Assembly: GCA_012103375.1 (NCBI GenBank)
Contig: WLWX01000001.1
Coordinates: forward strand, 2,098,501 to 2,162,500
Direction of reading: 5' to 3'
Length of the DNA: 64,000 bases
DNA from: Paracoccaceae bacterium
Lineage (GTDB): Bacteria > Pseudomonadota > Alphaproteobacteria > Rhodobacterales > Rhodobacteraceae
Shown: positions 8,778 to 17,078 of the stretch, piece after piece
Layout: each line of letters begins with the position of its first letter
Position numbering within the stretch: the stretch's first letter is position 1
Program-made: the position numbers and the translations under genes
The notes under the pieces: generated by a model
Databases searched by the model: none
Told to the model about the DNA's origin: nothing
What the model saw: only the letters and a program-made list of their open reading frames with translations

Positions 8778-9809
8778 GTGAGAGATTTGGACTCAGCCCC
8801 CACATTGGACGATGTCGCAAACGCCGCGCAGGTGTCGACGGCGACGGTGTCGCGCTGCATCAACACGCCCGATCTGGTGTCCAAACCCACCCGCGACCGG
8901 GTGAATGCGGCGATCCTGTCTTTGGGCTATACGCCGAATTTTGCCGCCCGCTTTATGGCCGTCAAGCGCACGTTCACCATCGGCGCAATCATCCCGACGA
9001 TGGAAAACGCGATTTTTGCGCGCGGGCTGCAGGCGTTTCAGGGCGCATTGCAAGAACGGGGCTTTACGATGCTTGTGGCCAGCTCGGCCTATAATGCGAA
9101 GGCGGAAGAAGAACAGATCAGAACGCTTGTTGCGCGGGGGGCGGATGGGCTGTTGCTGATCGGTCATGATCGGGATCCGGCGATCTATGATTATCTGGCG
9201 CGTCAGCAGGTTCCGTTTCTGGTTGCCTGGTCATATGACGAAACCGCCGCGGTGCCGTCCATCGGGTTCGACAACCGCGCAGCGATGCGAGCATTGTGTC
9301 AGCAGATCATCGCCATGGGCCACCGCGATATTGCCATGATCTCGGGCGTAAGCGGACAGAATGATCGGGCGCGGATGCGCATCGCCGGTGCCCGCGATGC
9401 GATGGTGGCATATGGGCTTGACCCTGACAGCCTTGCGCCGATCGAAGTGCCCTACAGCATTGCTGATGGTGCCACGGCCTTTGCCGGTTTGATGGCCCGG
9501 CAGCCCCGGCCAAGTGTCGTGTTATGTGGCAACGATGTCCTTGCGGTCGGGGCGCTGCGCGGTGCGCGACAGTTGGGCCTGACTGTTCCGGCGGACGTGT
9601 CGATCACCGGATTTGACGATATCGAACTGGCCCAGGTTGCCAGCCCCGAGCTGACGACAGTTCACGTACCGCACCGCAAGATGGGCGAAATGGCAGCAGA
9701 GGAGCTGGTCGCGATGATCGAAGAAAAACGCGGCGGTATCGCCCATTGCCTTGCCACAAGCGTGGTCAATCGGGCGTCAGTGGCAAGGATACCGACTGCG
9801 TCCGATTAA
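8778..9809 (+). CDS. LacI/GalR-family transcriptional regulator of the DHPS operon
   Basis: A 343-residue regulator. The N-terminal helix-turn-helix is TLDDVANAAQVSTATVSRCIN with the hinge-helix region following (GYTPNFAARFM). It continues into a periplasmic-binding-protein-like effector domain (IGAIIPTMENAIFARGLQAF, ADGLLLIGHD, SITGFDDIELA, TTVHVPHRKMGEMAAEELV). The start is a GTG at 8778. It is divergent from hpsN with a large palindrome between them. I infer that it represses the sulfonate operon and responds to DHPS or a downstream intermediate; the effector is not known. Residue use in the hinge is ordinary for the family. Confidence 0.88.
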   Translation: MRDLDSAPTLDDVANAAQVSTATVSRCINTPDLVSKPTRDRVNAAILSLGYTPNFAARFMAVKRTFTIGAIIPTMENAIFARGLQAFQGALQERGFTMLVASSAYNAKAEEEQIRTLVARGADGLLLIGHDRDPAIYDYLARQQVPFLVAWSYDETAAVPSIGFDNRAAMRALCQQIIAMGHRDIAMISGVSGQNDRARMRIAGARDAMVAYGLDPDSLAPIEVPYSIADGATAFAGLMARQPRPSVVLCGNDVLAVGALRGARQLGLTVPADVSITGFDDIELAQVASPELTTVHVPHRKMGEMAAEELVAMIEEKRGGIAHCLATSVVNRASVARIPTASD

Positions 9810-9859
9810 GGTCGCCAAGGGTATAGCCAACTGCGCGGTGCCATGCCAACAGCGCCTGC

Positions 9860-10672
9860 CTACGGATCGACGGCTGGGTTTCGGGCGTTGAAATGAAACG
9901 GTTTTTCCGTTCCAATCTCATATCCGTTGATCAACTGCTCGGCCCGGCTGCCGGTCAACCAGACCTCCAGCGTCTGGGCGGCTTGCGCGTTCACATGAGG
10001 GTGCCGGTCCGGGTTGACCGGCAGATAGGCGTATTGGTTGAACAGTGCCGGATCGCCGGAAAACAGCATGGCCAGCGTCGCTTTGTTGCCGAAATTCAGC
10101 CAGCTTGCCCGGTCTGACAGGATATAGGCATCCAGGCCGGCGGCGGTGTTCAGGCTGGCGCCCATGCCCGCACCGACGGGCTTGTACCAGTTTTTGAAAC
10201 TCTGCGGATCAAGGCTGGCCGCCAGCCAGAGCGAGATTTCCTTTTTATGCGTCCCGCTTTCGTCCCCACGGCTGACGAACGCGCTTTCAGTCGTTGCAAT
10301 CCGGGCAACTGCGTCCGCTGCCGATGCCGTACTCTGAACCGCTGCCGGGTCATCCTGCGGCCCGATGAGGACAAAATCGTTGTACATGATCTCGCGCCGA
10401 TGCGTGGCGTGGCCGTCTGCGACGAAAGCCTCTTCCGCGGTTCTGGAATGCACCAGGATCGCATCGACATCGCCGGCCTGGCCAAGCCGAAGCGCCTGAC
10501 CGGTTCCGACGACCAGCAGGTGAACCTCCAGCCCGGTATCCGCCTTGATCGCGGGCAACAGGACGTCCGACAGGCCCGAGTTATGAAAGCTGGTGGTCAC
10601 CGCCAGACGCAGGGTATCGCCCGAAGCCGACGCGCCCCAAACCATGGCAACCAGGGCCAGAATGCGGATCAT
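9860..10672 (-). CDS. tupA: Tungstate ABC transporter substrate-binding protein
   Basis: A 270-residue secreted binding protein with an N-terminal signal peptide (MIRILALVAMVWGASASG). It begins the mature fold with LRLAVTTSFHNSGL, the TTS oxyanion-binding start typical of TupA, followed by GQALRLGQAGDVDAILVHS and SRGDESGTHKKE, characteristic of TupA/ModA-type anion binding. The gene is the last of tupB-tupC-tupA and overlaps tupC by ATGA. Tungstate rather than molybdate is inferred from the TupA-like motif set and the separate permease/ATPase arrangement. Confidence 0.85.
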   Translation of the reverse strand: MIRILALVAMVWGASASGDTLRLAVTTSFHNSGLSDVLLPAIKADTGLEVHLLVVGTGQALRLGQAGDVDAILVHSRTAEEAFVADGHATHRREIMYNDFVLIGPQDDPAAVQSTASAADAVARIATTESAFVSRGDESGTHKKEISLWLAASLDPQSFKNWYKPVGAGMGASLNTAAGLDAYILSDRASWLNFGNKATLAMLFSGDPALFNQYAYLPVNPDRHPHVNAQAAQTLEVWLTGSRAEQLINGYEIGTEKPFHFNARNPAVDP

Positions 10673-11382
10673 TCGACGATGTCCCCCTGAAAGAAGGCGC
10701 GGGTCTCAGCGCGTTTGGGTGCCGCAAAGATATCCATGGCCGCGCCGTGTTCGTGGATGCGCCCATTCAACAAAAACAACACATCGGTGGCAAGTCGGCG
10801 GGCCTGGCCCAGATCATGGGTCGACATGATGATGCGGGTGCCGCTGGCATGCGCCTCGCGCAGCAGCGCCTCAATCTCGCGGGTGGAGCGTCCGTCCAGG
10901 TTGGCGCAGGGTTCGTCCAGAAACAGGACCTGTGGCTGTCGGATCAGGGCGCGGCCCAGGGCCAGCTTTTGTTTTTCGCCGCCAGACAGGCGCGGGGCAG
11001 GGCGATCCAGCGCATCGGCCAGACCGATGCGCGCGGCCCAATCGGCGACCTTCACCGCAATCTCGGCCTTCGGGCGTTTCAGCAGTTGCAAGGGGTAGGC
11101 CAGGTTCTGACGCACGTTCCGGCGCAACATCACCGGGCTTTGGAACACATAGGCCTGCGCGCGCCGCGCCGCGTCTTCGGGAACCGACCAGTCGAGCGTG
11201 CCTTCCGACAGACGCGCGACCCCGTGCAACACCTTCAGCAGCGTCGTCTTGCCGGACCCGTTCGGCCCCAACACGATGCTGAGGCCCGCGCCGTCCAGCG
11301 TAAATGCCGCGACGTCCAGAATGGTCTTGCCGCGACGCACCACTTTTGCGTCGGTCAGGGATATTGTCATCGGGGCGGTCAC
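10669..11382 (-). CDS. tupC: Tungstate ABC transporter ATP-binding protein
   Basis: A 237-residue ABC ATPase with Walker A GPNGSGKTT, Q-loop region VFQSPVMLRRNVRQN, signature LSGGEKQKLALGRAL, Walker B VLFLDEPCANLDG and switch His in MSTHDLGQARR. It powers uptake of tungstate through TupB. Both ends overlap its neighbours by four bases (ATGA), which supports the start at 11382 and translational coupling. No regulatory C-terminal TOBE/MOP domain is present, in keeping with the short length. Confidence 0.85.
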   Translation of the reverse strand: MTAPMTISLTDAKVVRRGKTILDVAAFTLDGAGLSIVLGPNGSGKTTLLKVLHGVARLSEGTLDWSVPEDAARRAQAYVFQSPVMLRRNVRQNLAYPLQLLKRPKAEIAVKVADWAARIGLADALDRPAPRLSGGEKQKLALGRALIRQPQVLFLDEPCANLDGRSTREIEALLREAHASGTRIIMSTHDLGQARRLATDVLFLLNGRIHEHGAAMDIFAAPKRAETRAFFQGDIVE

Positions 11383-12083
11383 CAGCGGCCCTCGCGCTCG
11401 GTCCTGGATAAGACGTGGGTCAGGTAGTTCACCAGCAAGGCTAGCGCGATCAGCACAAAGCCAAGGCCCAACGCCAACGCAAAATCACCCTTGCCGGTTT
11501 CCAGTGCTATGGCGGTGGTCAGAACGCGCGTTGCGTGGTCGATATTGCCGCCAACGATCATGATGGCGCCGACCTCGCCAATGGCGCGGCCAAACCCGGC
11601 CAGTGTTGCCGTCAGCAACGCGCGCCGGCCATCCCACAGCAGTGTTCGGATACGCTGTGACCGCGACGTGTTGAGCGAGATCAGAAGATCGTGGTATTCC
11701 GCCCAGAGTTCGCGCATCGCCTGATGGGTGATTGACGCGATCAGCGGCGTGATGATGATCACCTGGGCGATGATCATCGCCGTCGGTGTGAACAGCAGGC
11801 CGAACACGCCAAATGGCCCTGATCGTGACAGCAGCATGTAGACGATCAGTCCGACCACCACAGGCGGCAGCCCCATCAGCGCGTTCATCGTGGCGATGGT
11901 CGCTCGGCGAAAGCGGAAGCGGCGAACCGCCAGCCACGTCCCAAAGGGCAGGGCCACGCAGGCCGCGATGAGCAATGCCGAAACGCTGACCTGCAGCGAC
12001 CGCAGCGTGATCTCGATCAGATCCGCGTCCGCCGTCACGATCAGCCAGAACGCCGAGGTCAACCCGGTCCAGATATCGTTCAT
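11379..12083 (-). CDS. tupB: Tungstate ABC transporter permease
   Basis: A 234-residue inner-membrane permease with about five to six hydrophobic spans (for example LQVSVSALLIAACVALPFGTWLA, MGLPPVVVGLIVYMLL, TAMIIAQVIIITPLIASIT). The ABC-coupling EAA-type loop is GRAIGEVGAIMIVGGN. First gene of tupBCA. The region upstream (12084-12671) contains MITE copy 1, so the element may sit in or near the promoter of the tungstate operon. The start ATG at 12083 is the first in frame after the intergenic region. Confidence 0.83.
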   Translation of the reverse strand: MNDIWTGLTSAFWLIVTADADLIEITLRSLQVSVSALLIAACVALPFGTWLAVRRFRFRRATIATMNALMGLPPVVVGLIVYMLLSRSGPFGVFGLLFTPTAMIIAQVIIITPLIASITHQAMRELWAEYHDLLISLNTSRSQRIRTLLWDGRRALLTATLAGFGRAIGEVGAIMIVGGNIDHATRVLTTAIALETGKGDFALALGLGFVLIALALLVNYLTHVLSRTEREGRW

Positions 12084-12671
12084 TCGCGCGCGGTCCTGTT
12101 TCGTTCGCTGCGATCTGTCGCCTTGGCGATCCGAAGCAATGGAGTCTGCATCCCCGAAACATCGTGATCCGGGCCTGCGCCAAACAAAACATCAATCGAC
12201 CCGGCTGACCAGACGTTATTGGCGCCGGTTTGCACCCCATCGCGGAGCGGGAATGCGCAAAAACCCCGGATTGTGTTGAAAAACTCCGAAATCAGAGCGT
12301 CGCGGATTTCTTGCGAAAACCTATGAAGCGAAATAGTCGGAAAGCTTTGACCACGAGACAGCGCATGGCTGCGCGTGAGCGCATGTAGGCGATTTGGGCC
12401 GACCCCCGCGCCAAAAATTTAGGATCGGGCTGCATGGAAAGAAAAATCATCGTTCAGGCCCTAAAACGGAGTTTTTCAACACAATCCCCGCCCAGGTTGG
12501 GTTCGACCAGCCCTATTGAAGCTGATACTGCTCAGTCAAACAGTGTCGGCGCCACGCCAATGCGCAGGTCCAATCCAAGGAATCGGCGCCCGCCGTGCCA
12601 CGGGACGGTCTGTCGCTTTGCACACTGAACCCGGCGTTGAAACCCGGATGATCCGGTCTTTCAGTTCCTGC
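12084..12671. other. 588-base intergenic region between tupB and aldehyde dehydrogenase, carrying MITE copy 1
   Basis: No supported gene lies here. It holds the tupB upstream region (12084-12268), the 218-base MITE (12269-12486) with CCCG duplications, and the downstream region of the aldehyde dehydrogenase gene. No clear ModE-type box or riboswitch could be recognised by eye. Confidence 0.6.
12269..12486 (+). mobile_element. 218-bp MITE, copy 1
   Basis: Bounded by 20-base perfect terminal inverted repeats beginning GATTGTGTTGAAAAACTCCG. It is flanked by the 4-base direct repeat CCCG (12265-12268 and 12487-12490). It has no coding capacity for a transposase. Same orientation as copy 3. It lies intergenic, upstream of tupB. 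Confidence 0.9.
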
Positions 12672-14096
12672 CTACCAATTGGCCGAGATATACTGTGTTT
12701 CCATAAACTCCAGCATGCCATCGTGGCCGCCTTCGCGTCCAAGCCCGGATTGTTTGGTGCCGCCGAAGGGGGCTGCGGGGTCAGAGACGAGGCCTCGGTT
12801 CAGGCCGACCATGCCATAGTCAAGCTGTTCGCAGACCTGCAGGGCACATTTCATGTCTTCGCTGAACACATAGGCGACCAGACCGTATTCGGTATCATTG
12901 GCGCGGCGGATGACATCGTGCTGGTCGCTGAATGTCTGGATCGCGGCGACGGGGCCGAAGATTTCATCGTGCACGCAATCGGCATCTTCAGACACGTTGC
13001 TGAGGACCGTTGGCGGGTAATAGAAACCCCTCCCCTCCGGTGCGGTGCCACCGCATTCCACCTTGGCCCCTTTGGCAACAGCGTCGGCCACGAACCTTGC
13101 CACCGTATTGCGGGTGGCGGCGTTGACCAACGGCCCGACATCGACCGAAGGGTCGGTGCCATCGCCAAGTTTGAGCGCGGACATCGCCGCCGTCAGGCGT
13201 TTGGTGAAGTCTTCGGCGACCCTCTCGTGAACATAGATCCGGTTGGCGGCAGTACAGGCCTCGCCGAGGTTGCGCATTTTGGCCAGCATCGTGCCTTCGA
13301 CGGCTGTGTCCAGATCGGCATCTTCAAAAACCACGACCGGGGCGTTGCCGCCCAGTTCCATCGCGGGTTTGAGCACCTGATCGGCTGCGGATCGCAGCAG
13401 CGTGCGCCCCACCGATGTCGAACCTGTGAAGCTGACCACGCGCACCCGCGGATCGTGCAGCATGTGATCGACCAGCGCTCCGGTCTGGCGCGACGGCAAC
13501 ACGTTGACCAGCCCCTTTGGCACCCCCGCTTCTTCCAGCAGGGGCATCAAAGCCAGCATTGTCAGCGGTGTTTCGGATGCCGGTTTGATAATCACGCCGC
13601 AGCCTGCGGCCAGTGCCGGGGCAATCTTGCGCGTGCCCATGGCCGCCGGATAATTCCACGGCGTGATCAGCACGGCCAGCCCGGCGGGTTTGTACTGTAC
13701 GATGATGCGCGCGCCGGATGCGGGTGCACGGGTAATCATCCCGTCGGCGCGCACGGCTTCCTCGGCGAACCAGCGAAAGAACTCGGCCGCATAGGTCGCC
13801 TCACCCATGGCATCCGCGCGGGCCTTGCCGTTTTCCAGCGTGATCAGCCTGGCAAAATCGTCCAGTCGGTCAGTCATCAGTTCCCACGCCCGGCGGAGCA
13901 CTTCCGAGCGATGGCGCGGCGTTTGCGCGGCCCATTGCGCCATCGCCGCCTCTGCCGCGTTAAGCGCTGCATCTGCATGGGTGATCTCGGCCGAGGCGAC
14001 GCTGGCCAGAACCGCTTCCGTGGCCGGGTTGATCACGTCAAAGCGGTCGGGCGTCGTGACCCATTCGCCGTTGATAAAAAGGTCGGTATGTTGCAT
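12672..14096 (-). CDS. NAD(P)-dependent aldehyde dehydrogenase, succinate-semialdehyde dehydrogenase-like
   Basis: A 474-residue aldehyde dehydrogenase. It shows LFINGEWV at the start, the cofactor segment ITPWNYPAAMGTRKIAPALAAGC, FTGSTSVGRTLL, the general-base Glu in MELGGNAPVVVFED, the catalytic Cys in NLGEACTAANRIYVH, and EIFGPVAAI. The ATG at 14096 gives the family's normal length. It lies 10 bases after the E2-like gene and ends the seven-gene minus-strand operon starting at 21065. Its pattern resembles GabD-type enzymes, but the substrate here is probably an aldehyde produced by the linked pathway. Confidence 0.82.
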   Translation of the reverse strand: MQHTDLFINGEWVTTPDRFDVINPATEAVLASVASAEITHADAALNAAEAAMAQWAAQTPRHRSEVLRRAWELMTDRLDDFARLITLENGKARADAMGEATYAAEFFRWFAEEAVRADGMITRAPASGARIIVQYKPAGLAVLITPWNYPAAMGTRKIAPALAAGCGVIIKPASETPLTMLALMPLLEEAGVPKGLVNVLPSRQTGALVDHMLHDPRVRVVSFTGSTSVGRTLLRSAADQVLKPAMELGGNAPVVVFEDADLDTAVEGTMLAKMRNLGEACTAANRIYVHERVAEDFTKRLTAAMSALKLGDGTDPSVDVGPLVNAATRNTVARFVADAVAKGAKVECGGTAPEGRGFYYPPTVLSNVSEDADCVHDEIFGPVAAIQTFSDQHDVIRRANDTEYGLVAYVFSEDMKCALQVCEQLDYGMVGLNRGLVSDPAAPFGGTKQSGLGREGGHDGMLEFMETQYISANW

Positions 14097-14106
14097 CGGG
14101 CGGGTC

Positions 14107-15114
14107 CTAGACAAGATGGTAAAGCGGGTCGGCCAGACGGCGCGCAAAGCCGGTGACAAAGGCAATGGCCTGATCATCGTGAAGGTGTGCGCCGTTGAAT
14201 TCAAAGGTGATCAGATAGCTATCGCCATCAGCGCCGATGCCCAATGTTGGCAGATTGGCATCGCCAATGCGCAGCGATGTCAGAAAGCCATCCGTCAGAT
14301 CATGCAGTTCCAGATCTGCGGTGTCGTCAGTTTTATGGGCCGGCGCGGACAGGCGCGTGACATCCGGGTTGCGCCGCCTGACGGTGCGACCATCGCTGTC
14401 AGCCTGTTGAATGACGATTTCATTGCGCTCGGTTGCAGCGCGAAGGGCAGCCGCTGCAAAGCTGGTAAAGATGGCCTGGGCGCGGACGGTGATGTCACCA
14501 TCGGTCTGCATCCAGTCGATGAACTTGTGAACGCCGTGTTTCGGGCAGCGCGCGGTTATCTGCTTTGTTGCGGCCATCACGACGGGCTGTCCGGGTGAAG
14601 TGGCTGCGCGGCGCAAAACCTCGAGATCCCCGACGTGATAAGGCATCAGGACGCCGTGATCGCCCAGATCGGCAAGGTCCAACCCTTCTTCGCTGGCCAG
14701 CCTGCGCGCCTTGGGCGAGGCGAGTATGTGCCCACCCGCAGGTGCCGCGACCGCAGCGGATCGACCAGGCGCCGGGGCGGCTTTGACGTCAGGTTCGGGC
14801 GCGGGTGTCGGCAAAGGCTCAGGCGCGGGATCTGATGCGGGATCCGGCGTGGTTTGCGCCGGGGCAACCGCATTATCCGCCGTGTCGCCGATGACGGCGA
14901 TCACCTGACCGACGGGCACATCATCGCCGTCCGAGGCGCTGACGCGTGTCAGGAACCCGTCTGCCTGCGCCTCGACCTCCATCACCGATTTATCGGTTTC
15001 AACCTCGAAAAGCGGATCGCCGGTAGTGACCGGATCGCCCGGCGCTTTCAGCCATTTGACCAGCTTGCCGGTGTCCTGCGCCATGCCCAGCGCGGGCATG
15101 ATGATGTCAGCCAT
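14107..15114 (-). CDS. Lipoyl-domain E2-like protein with degenerate acyltransferase domain
   Basis: A 335-residue protein. Residues 1-78 are a lipoyl domain with the attachment Lys at about 42 (VETDKSVMEV). A Pro/Ala-rich linker follows, then a peripheral-subunit-binding domain at about 130-165 (ILASPKARRLASEEGLDL, GVLMPYHVGDLEVL). The C-terminal region resembles a shortened acyltransferase core. The family's catalytic His-x-x-x-Asp-Gly is not there: the corresponding stretch reads FNGAHLHDD. The ATG at 15114 overlaps the E1beta stop by eight bases; a TTG three bases earlier is less likely. It would carry the acyl group for the adjacent E1. No E3 gene is linked. Either it uses a different His or it does not transfer to CoA. 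Confidence 0.75.
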   Translation of the reverse strand: MADIIMPALGMAQDTGKLVKWLKAPGDPVTTGDPLFEVETDKSVMEVEAQADGFLTRVSASDGDDVPVGQVIAVIGDTADNAVAPAQTTPDPASDPAPEPLPTPAPEPDVKAAPAPGRSAAVAAPAGGHILASPKARRLASEEGLDLADLGDHGVLMPYHVGDLEVLRRAATSPGQPVVMAATKQITARCPKHGVHKFIDWMQTDGDITVRAQAIFTSFAAAALRAATERNEIVIQQADSDGRTVRRRNPDVTRLSAPAHKTDDTADLELHDLTDGFLTSLRIGDANLPTLGIGADGDSYLITFEFNGAHLHDDQAIAFVTGFARRLADPLYHLV

Positions 15115-16102
15115 CAAACATCTCCCCCGCCATCAATTTGCGCGCGGTGGCGATGACGCCTTCTGGTGTGGGCACCGTGATATCCTCTAGCGCGGGCGAG
15201 AATGGGATCGGCACATCCATGGCCCCCATCCGAATGACCGGGCCATCGAGGTGGTAGAAGGATTGCTCCATGATCCGCGCGGCGATTTCAGAGGTGACGC
15301 CAAAGCTTTGGTGCCCTTCGTCAATCACAATGCAGCGGCTGGTTTTACGGACCGAGGCGTTGATCGTGTCCATATCCAGCGGCACGATGGTGCGTGGGTC
15401 GATCACTTCGGCGCTGATCCCTTCCGCGGCTAGGGTTTCGGCCGCCTTTTCGGCCACCTGCACCATCGACGAGGTGCCGATCAGCGTGATGTTGGACCCT
15501 TCGCGTTTGATGTTGGCCTGCCCGAAGGGGATCAGCAATTCACCCTCGGGGACCGGGGCCTTGTCCTGATACATCAGCTTGTCTTCGAAGATCACAACCG
15601 GGTTGTCGTCGCGGATGGCGGTCTTCAGCAGGCCCTTCGCCTCGAGCGCCGAGGACGGCATGGCAATTTTTAGCCCCGGAATATGGGCCACGATAGCGTG
15701 CAAAGACTGGCTGTGTTGCGCGGCAGAACGGCGCGTCGCCCCCATGTTGGTGCGCAGGACCAGCGGCACGTTCAGTTTGCCGCCCGACATATAATGCGTC
15801 TTGGCTGCCTGATTGCACAGCTGATCCATGATCAGGAAGATGAAATCTCCGAACATCAGGTCAACGATGGGGCGGCTGCCCGTCATCGCGGCCCCGACGG
15901 CGATGCCCATGAAGCCGGGTTCGGCAATGGGCGTGTCGATCACGCGGTCGGTTCCGAATTCCTCGACCAGGCCAGAGGTGATCTTGAAAGGCGTGCCTGC
16001 CTCGGCCACGTCTTCGCCGATCAGGAAAATCGTCTCGTCCCGGCGCATTTCTTCGGCGATGGCTTCGTTGACGGCAGTGGACAGGGTGATTTCGCGCATC
16101 AT
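15107..16102 (-). CDS. 2-oxoacid (acetoin-type) dehydrogenase E1 beta subunit
   Basis: A 331-residue transketolase-like beta subunit. It has FLIGEDVAEAGTPFK, DTPIAEPGFMGIAVGAAMTG, IVDLMFGDFI, the RTNMGATRRSAAQHSQSLH loop and VIDPRTIVPLD, with the C-terminal transketolase domain ending in PIPFSPALED. It forms the alpha2-beta2 E1 with the adjoining alpha subunit. It resembles pyruvate/acetoin dehydrogenase beta chains; the actual 2-oxoacid or diketone substrate is not clear. ATGA overlap with E1alpha fixes the start. Confidence 0.85.
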   Translation of the reverse strand: MMREITLSTAVNEAIAEEMRRDETIFLIGEDVAEAGTPFKITSGLVEEFGTDRVIDTPIAEPGFMGIAVGAAMTGSRPIVDLMFGDFIFLIMDQLCNQAAKTHYMSGGKLNVPLVLRTNMGATRRSAAQHSQSLHAIVAHIPGLKIAMPSSALEAKGLLKTAIRDDNPVVIFEDKLMYQDKAPVPEGELLIPFGQANIKREGSNITLIGTSSMVQVAEKAAETLAAEGISAEVIDPRTIVPLDMDTINASVRKTSRCIVIDEGHQSFGVTSEIAARIMEQSFYHLDGPVIRMGAMDVPIPFSPALEDITVPTPEGVIATARKLMAGEMFDG

Positions 16103-17076
16103 GACGCCCCCGCAAAGACGTGCATGTCAACTTCGCTGACATCGGGATATTTCGCGTCCAGCGCATAGGCGACTGCGGCCTCGGCATCGGCTTTGACCGC
16201 GGCGTTGATCGCATCAAGTTCGCCCTGGTCCGCGATCCCTTCGCCGGTCAGCCAGGCGCCGAAATTTGTGATCGGGTCGCGATTGGCGTGCCAGGCCTTT
16301 TCTTCATCCTTGGAGCGGTAATAGTCGCGGTTGATATCGCCCACGTGATGGCCGTGATAGCGATAGGTTTCCAGTTCGATAAAGAACGGGCCTTCGCCCT
16401 TGCGGCAGCGCGCGACCAGTTGCTGCGCCAGATCGTTGACCGCCAGGACATCCTGCCCGTCGACTTTGAACGCCTCGATCCCGAATGCCTCGGCCCGCGC
16501 GGTGATTGATCCAGCGGCAATTTCGTCTGTTCGGGTGTATTCGGAGTACCCATTGTTTTCGCAAGCATAAATAACCGGCAGCGACCAGAGGGCGGCCATG
16601 TTCATGACTTCATACATCAGCCCCTGTGCAGTCGCCCCGTCGCCAAAAAAACAAACGGTAACGTCGTCCGTGCCCAGCCGCTTGGCCGACAGCGCGGCCC
16701 CGGTGGCGATCCCCATGGAGCCGCCGACAATGGCGTTGGCCCCAAGGTTGCCATTGGACTGATCCGCGATATGCATCGACCCGCCCTTGCCCCGGCAATA
16801 GCCTTCTTCCTTGCCCAGAAGTTCGCAGAACATCTGTTTGAATTCCGCCCCCTTGGCCACGCAATGCCCGTGACCGCGATGGGTCGAAGTGATCTTGTCC
16901 GTCACTTTCAACGCCTCGCAAATGCCGACAGCCACAGCTTCTTCGCCTGAATACATATGGGTCAGGCCGGGCATTTTGGCCGACAGATACAGCTGGTTCG
17001 CCTGATCTTCGAAATTGCGGATGCGCACCATCTGGCGGTACATCCGCAGATAGGTTTCGGTATTGGCCTGCCCCAT
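16099..17076 (-). CDS. 2-oxoacid (acetoin-type) dehydrogenase E1 alpha subunit
   Basis: A 325-residue thiamine-diphosphate-binding alpha subunit. It has RIRNFEDQANQLY, HMYSGEEAVAVGICEAL, THRGHGHCVAKG, GKGGSMHIAD and the TPP motif FGDGATAQGLMYEVMNMA...ENN. It ends with the YRYHGHHVGD phosphorylation-loop-like region. The start ATG at 17076 lies two bases after the M24 gene stop; a longer frame would overlap that gene. Together with E1beta and the E2-like protein it forms a three-gene module lacking an E3, which resembles acetoin dehydrogenase clusters more than pyruvate dehydrogenase. Confidence 0.85.
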   Translation of the reverse strand: MGQANTETYLRMYRQMVRIRNFEDQANQLYLSAKMPGLTHMYSGEEAVAVGICEALKVTDKITSTHRGHGHCVAKGAEFKQMFCELLGKEEGYCRGKGGSMHIADQSNGNLGANAIVGGSMGIATGAALSAKRLGTDDVTVCFFGDGATAQGLMYEVMNMAALWSLPVIYACENNGYSEYTRTDEIAAGSITARAEAFGIEAFKVDGQDVLAVNDLAQQLVARCRKGEGPFFIELETYRYHGHHVGDINRDYYRSKDEEKAWHANRDPITNFGAWLTGEGIADQGELDAINAAVKADAEAAVAYALDAKYPDVSEVDMHVFAGAS

Positions 17077-17078
17077 CT

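Noticed and set aside
12084-12268. Molybdate/tungstate riboswitch or ModE site upstream of tupB
   Set aside because: No conserved motif could be recognised by eye; covariance search would be needed.
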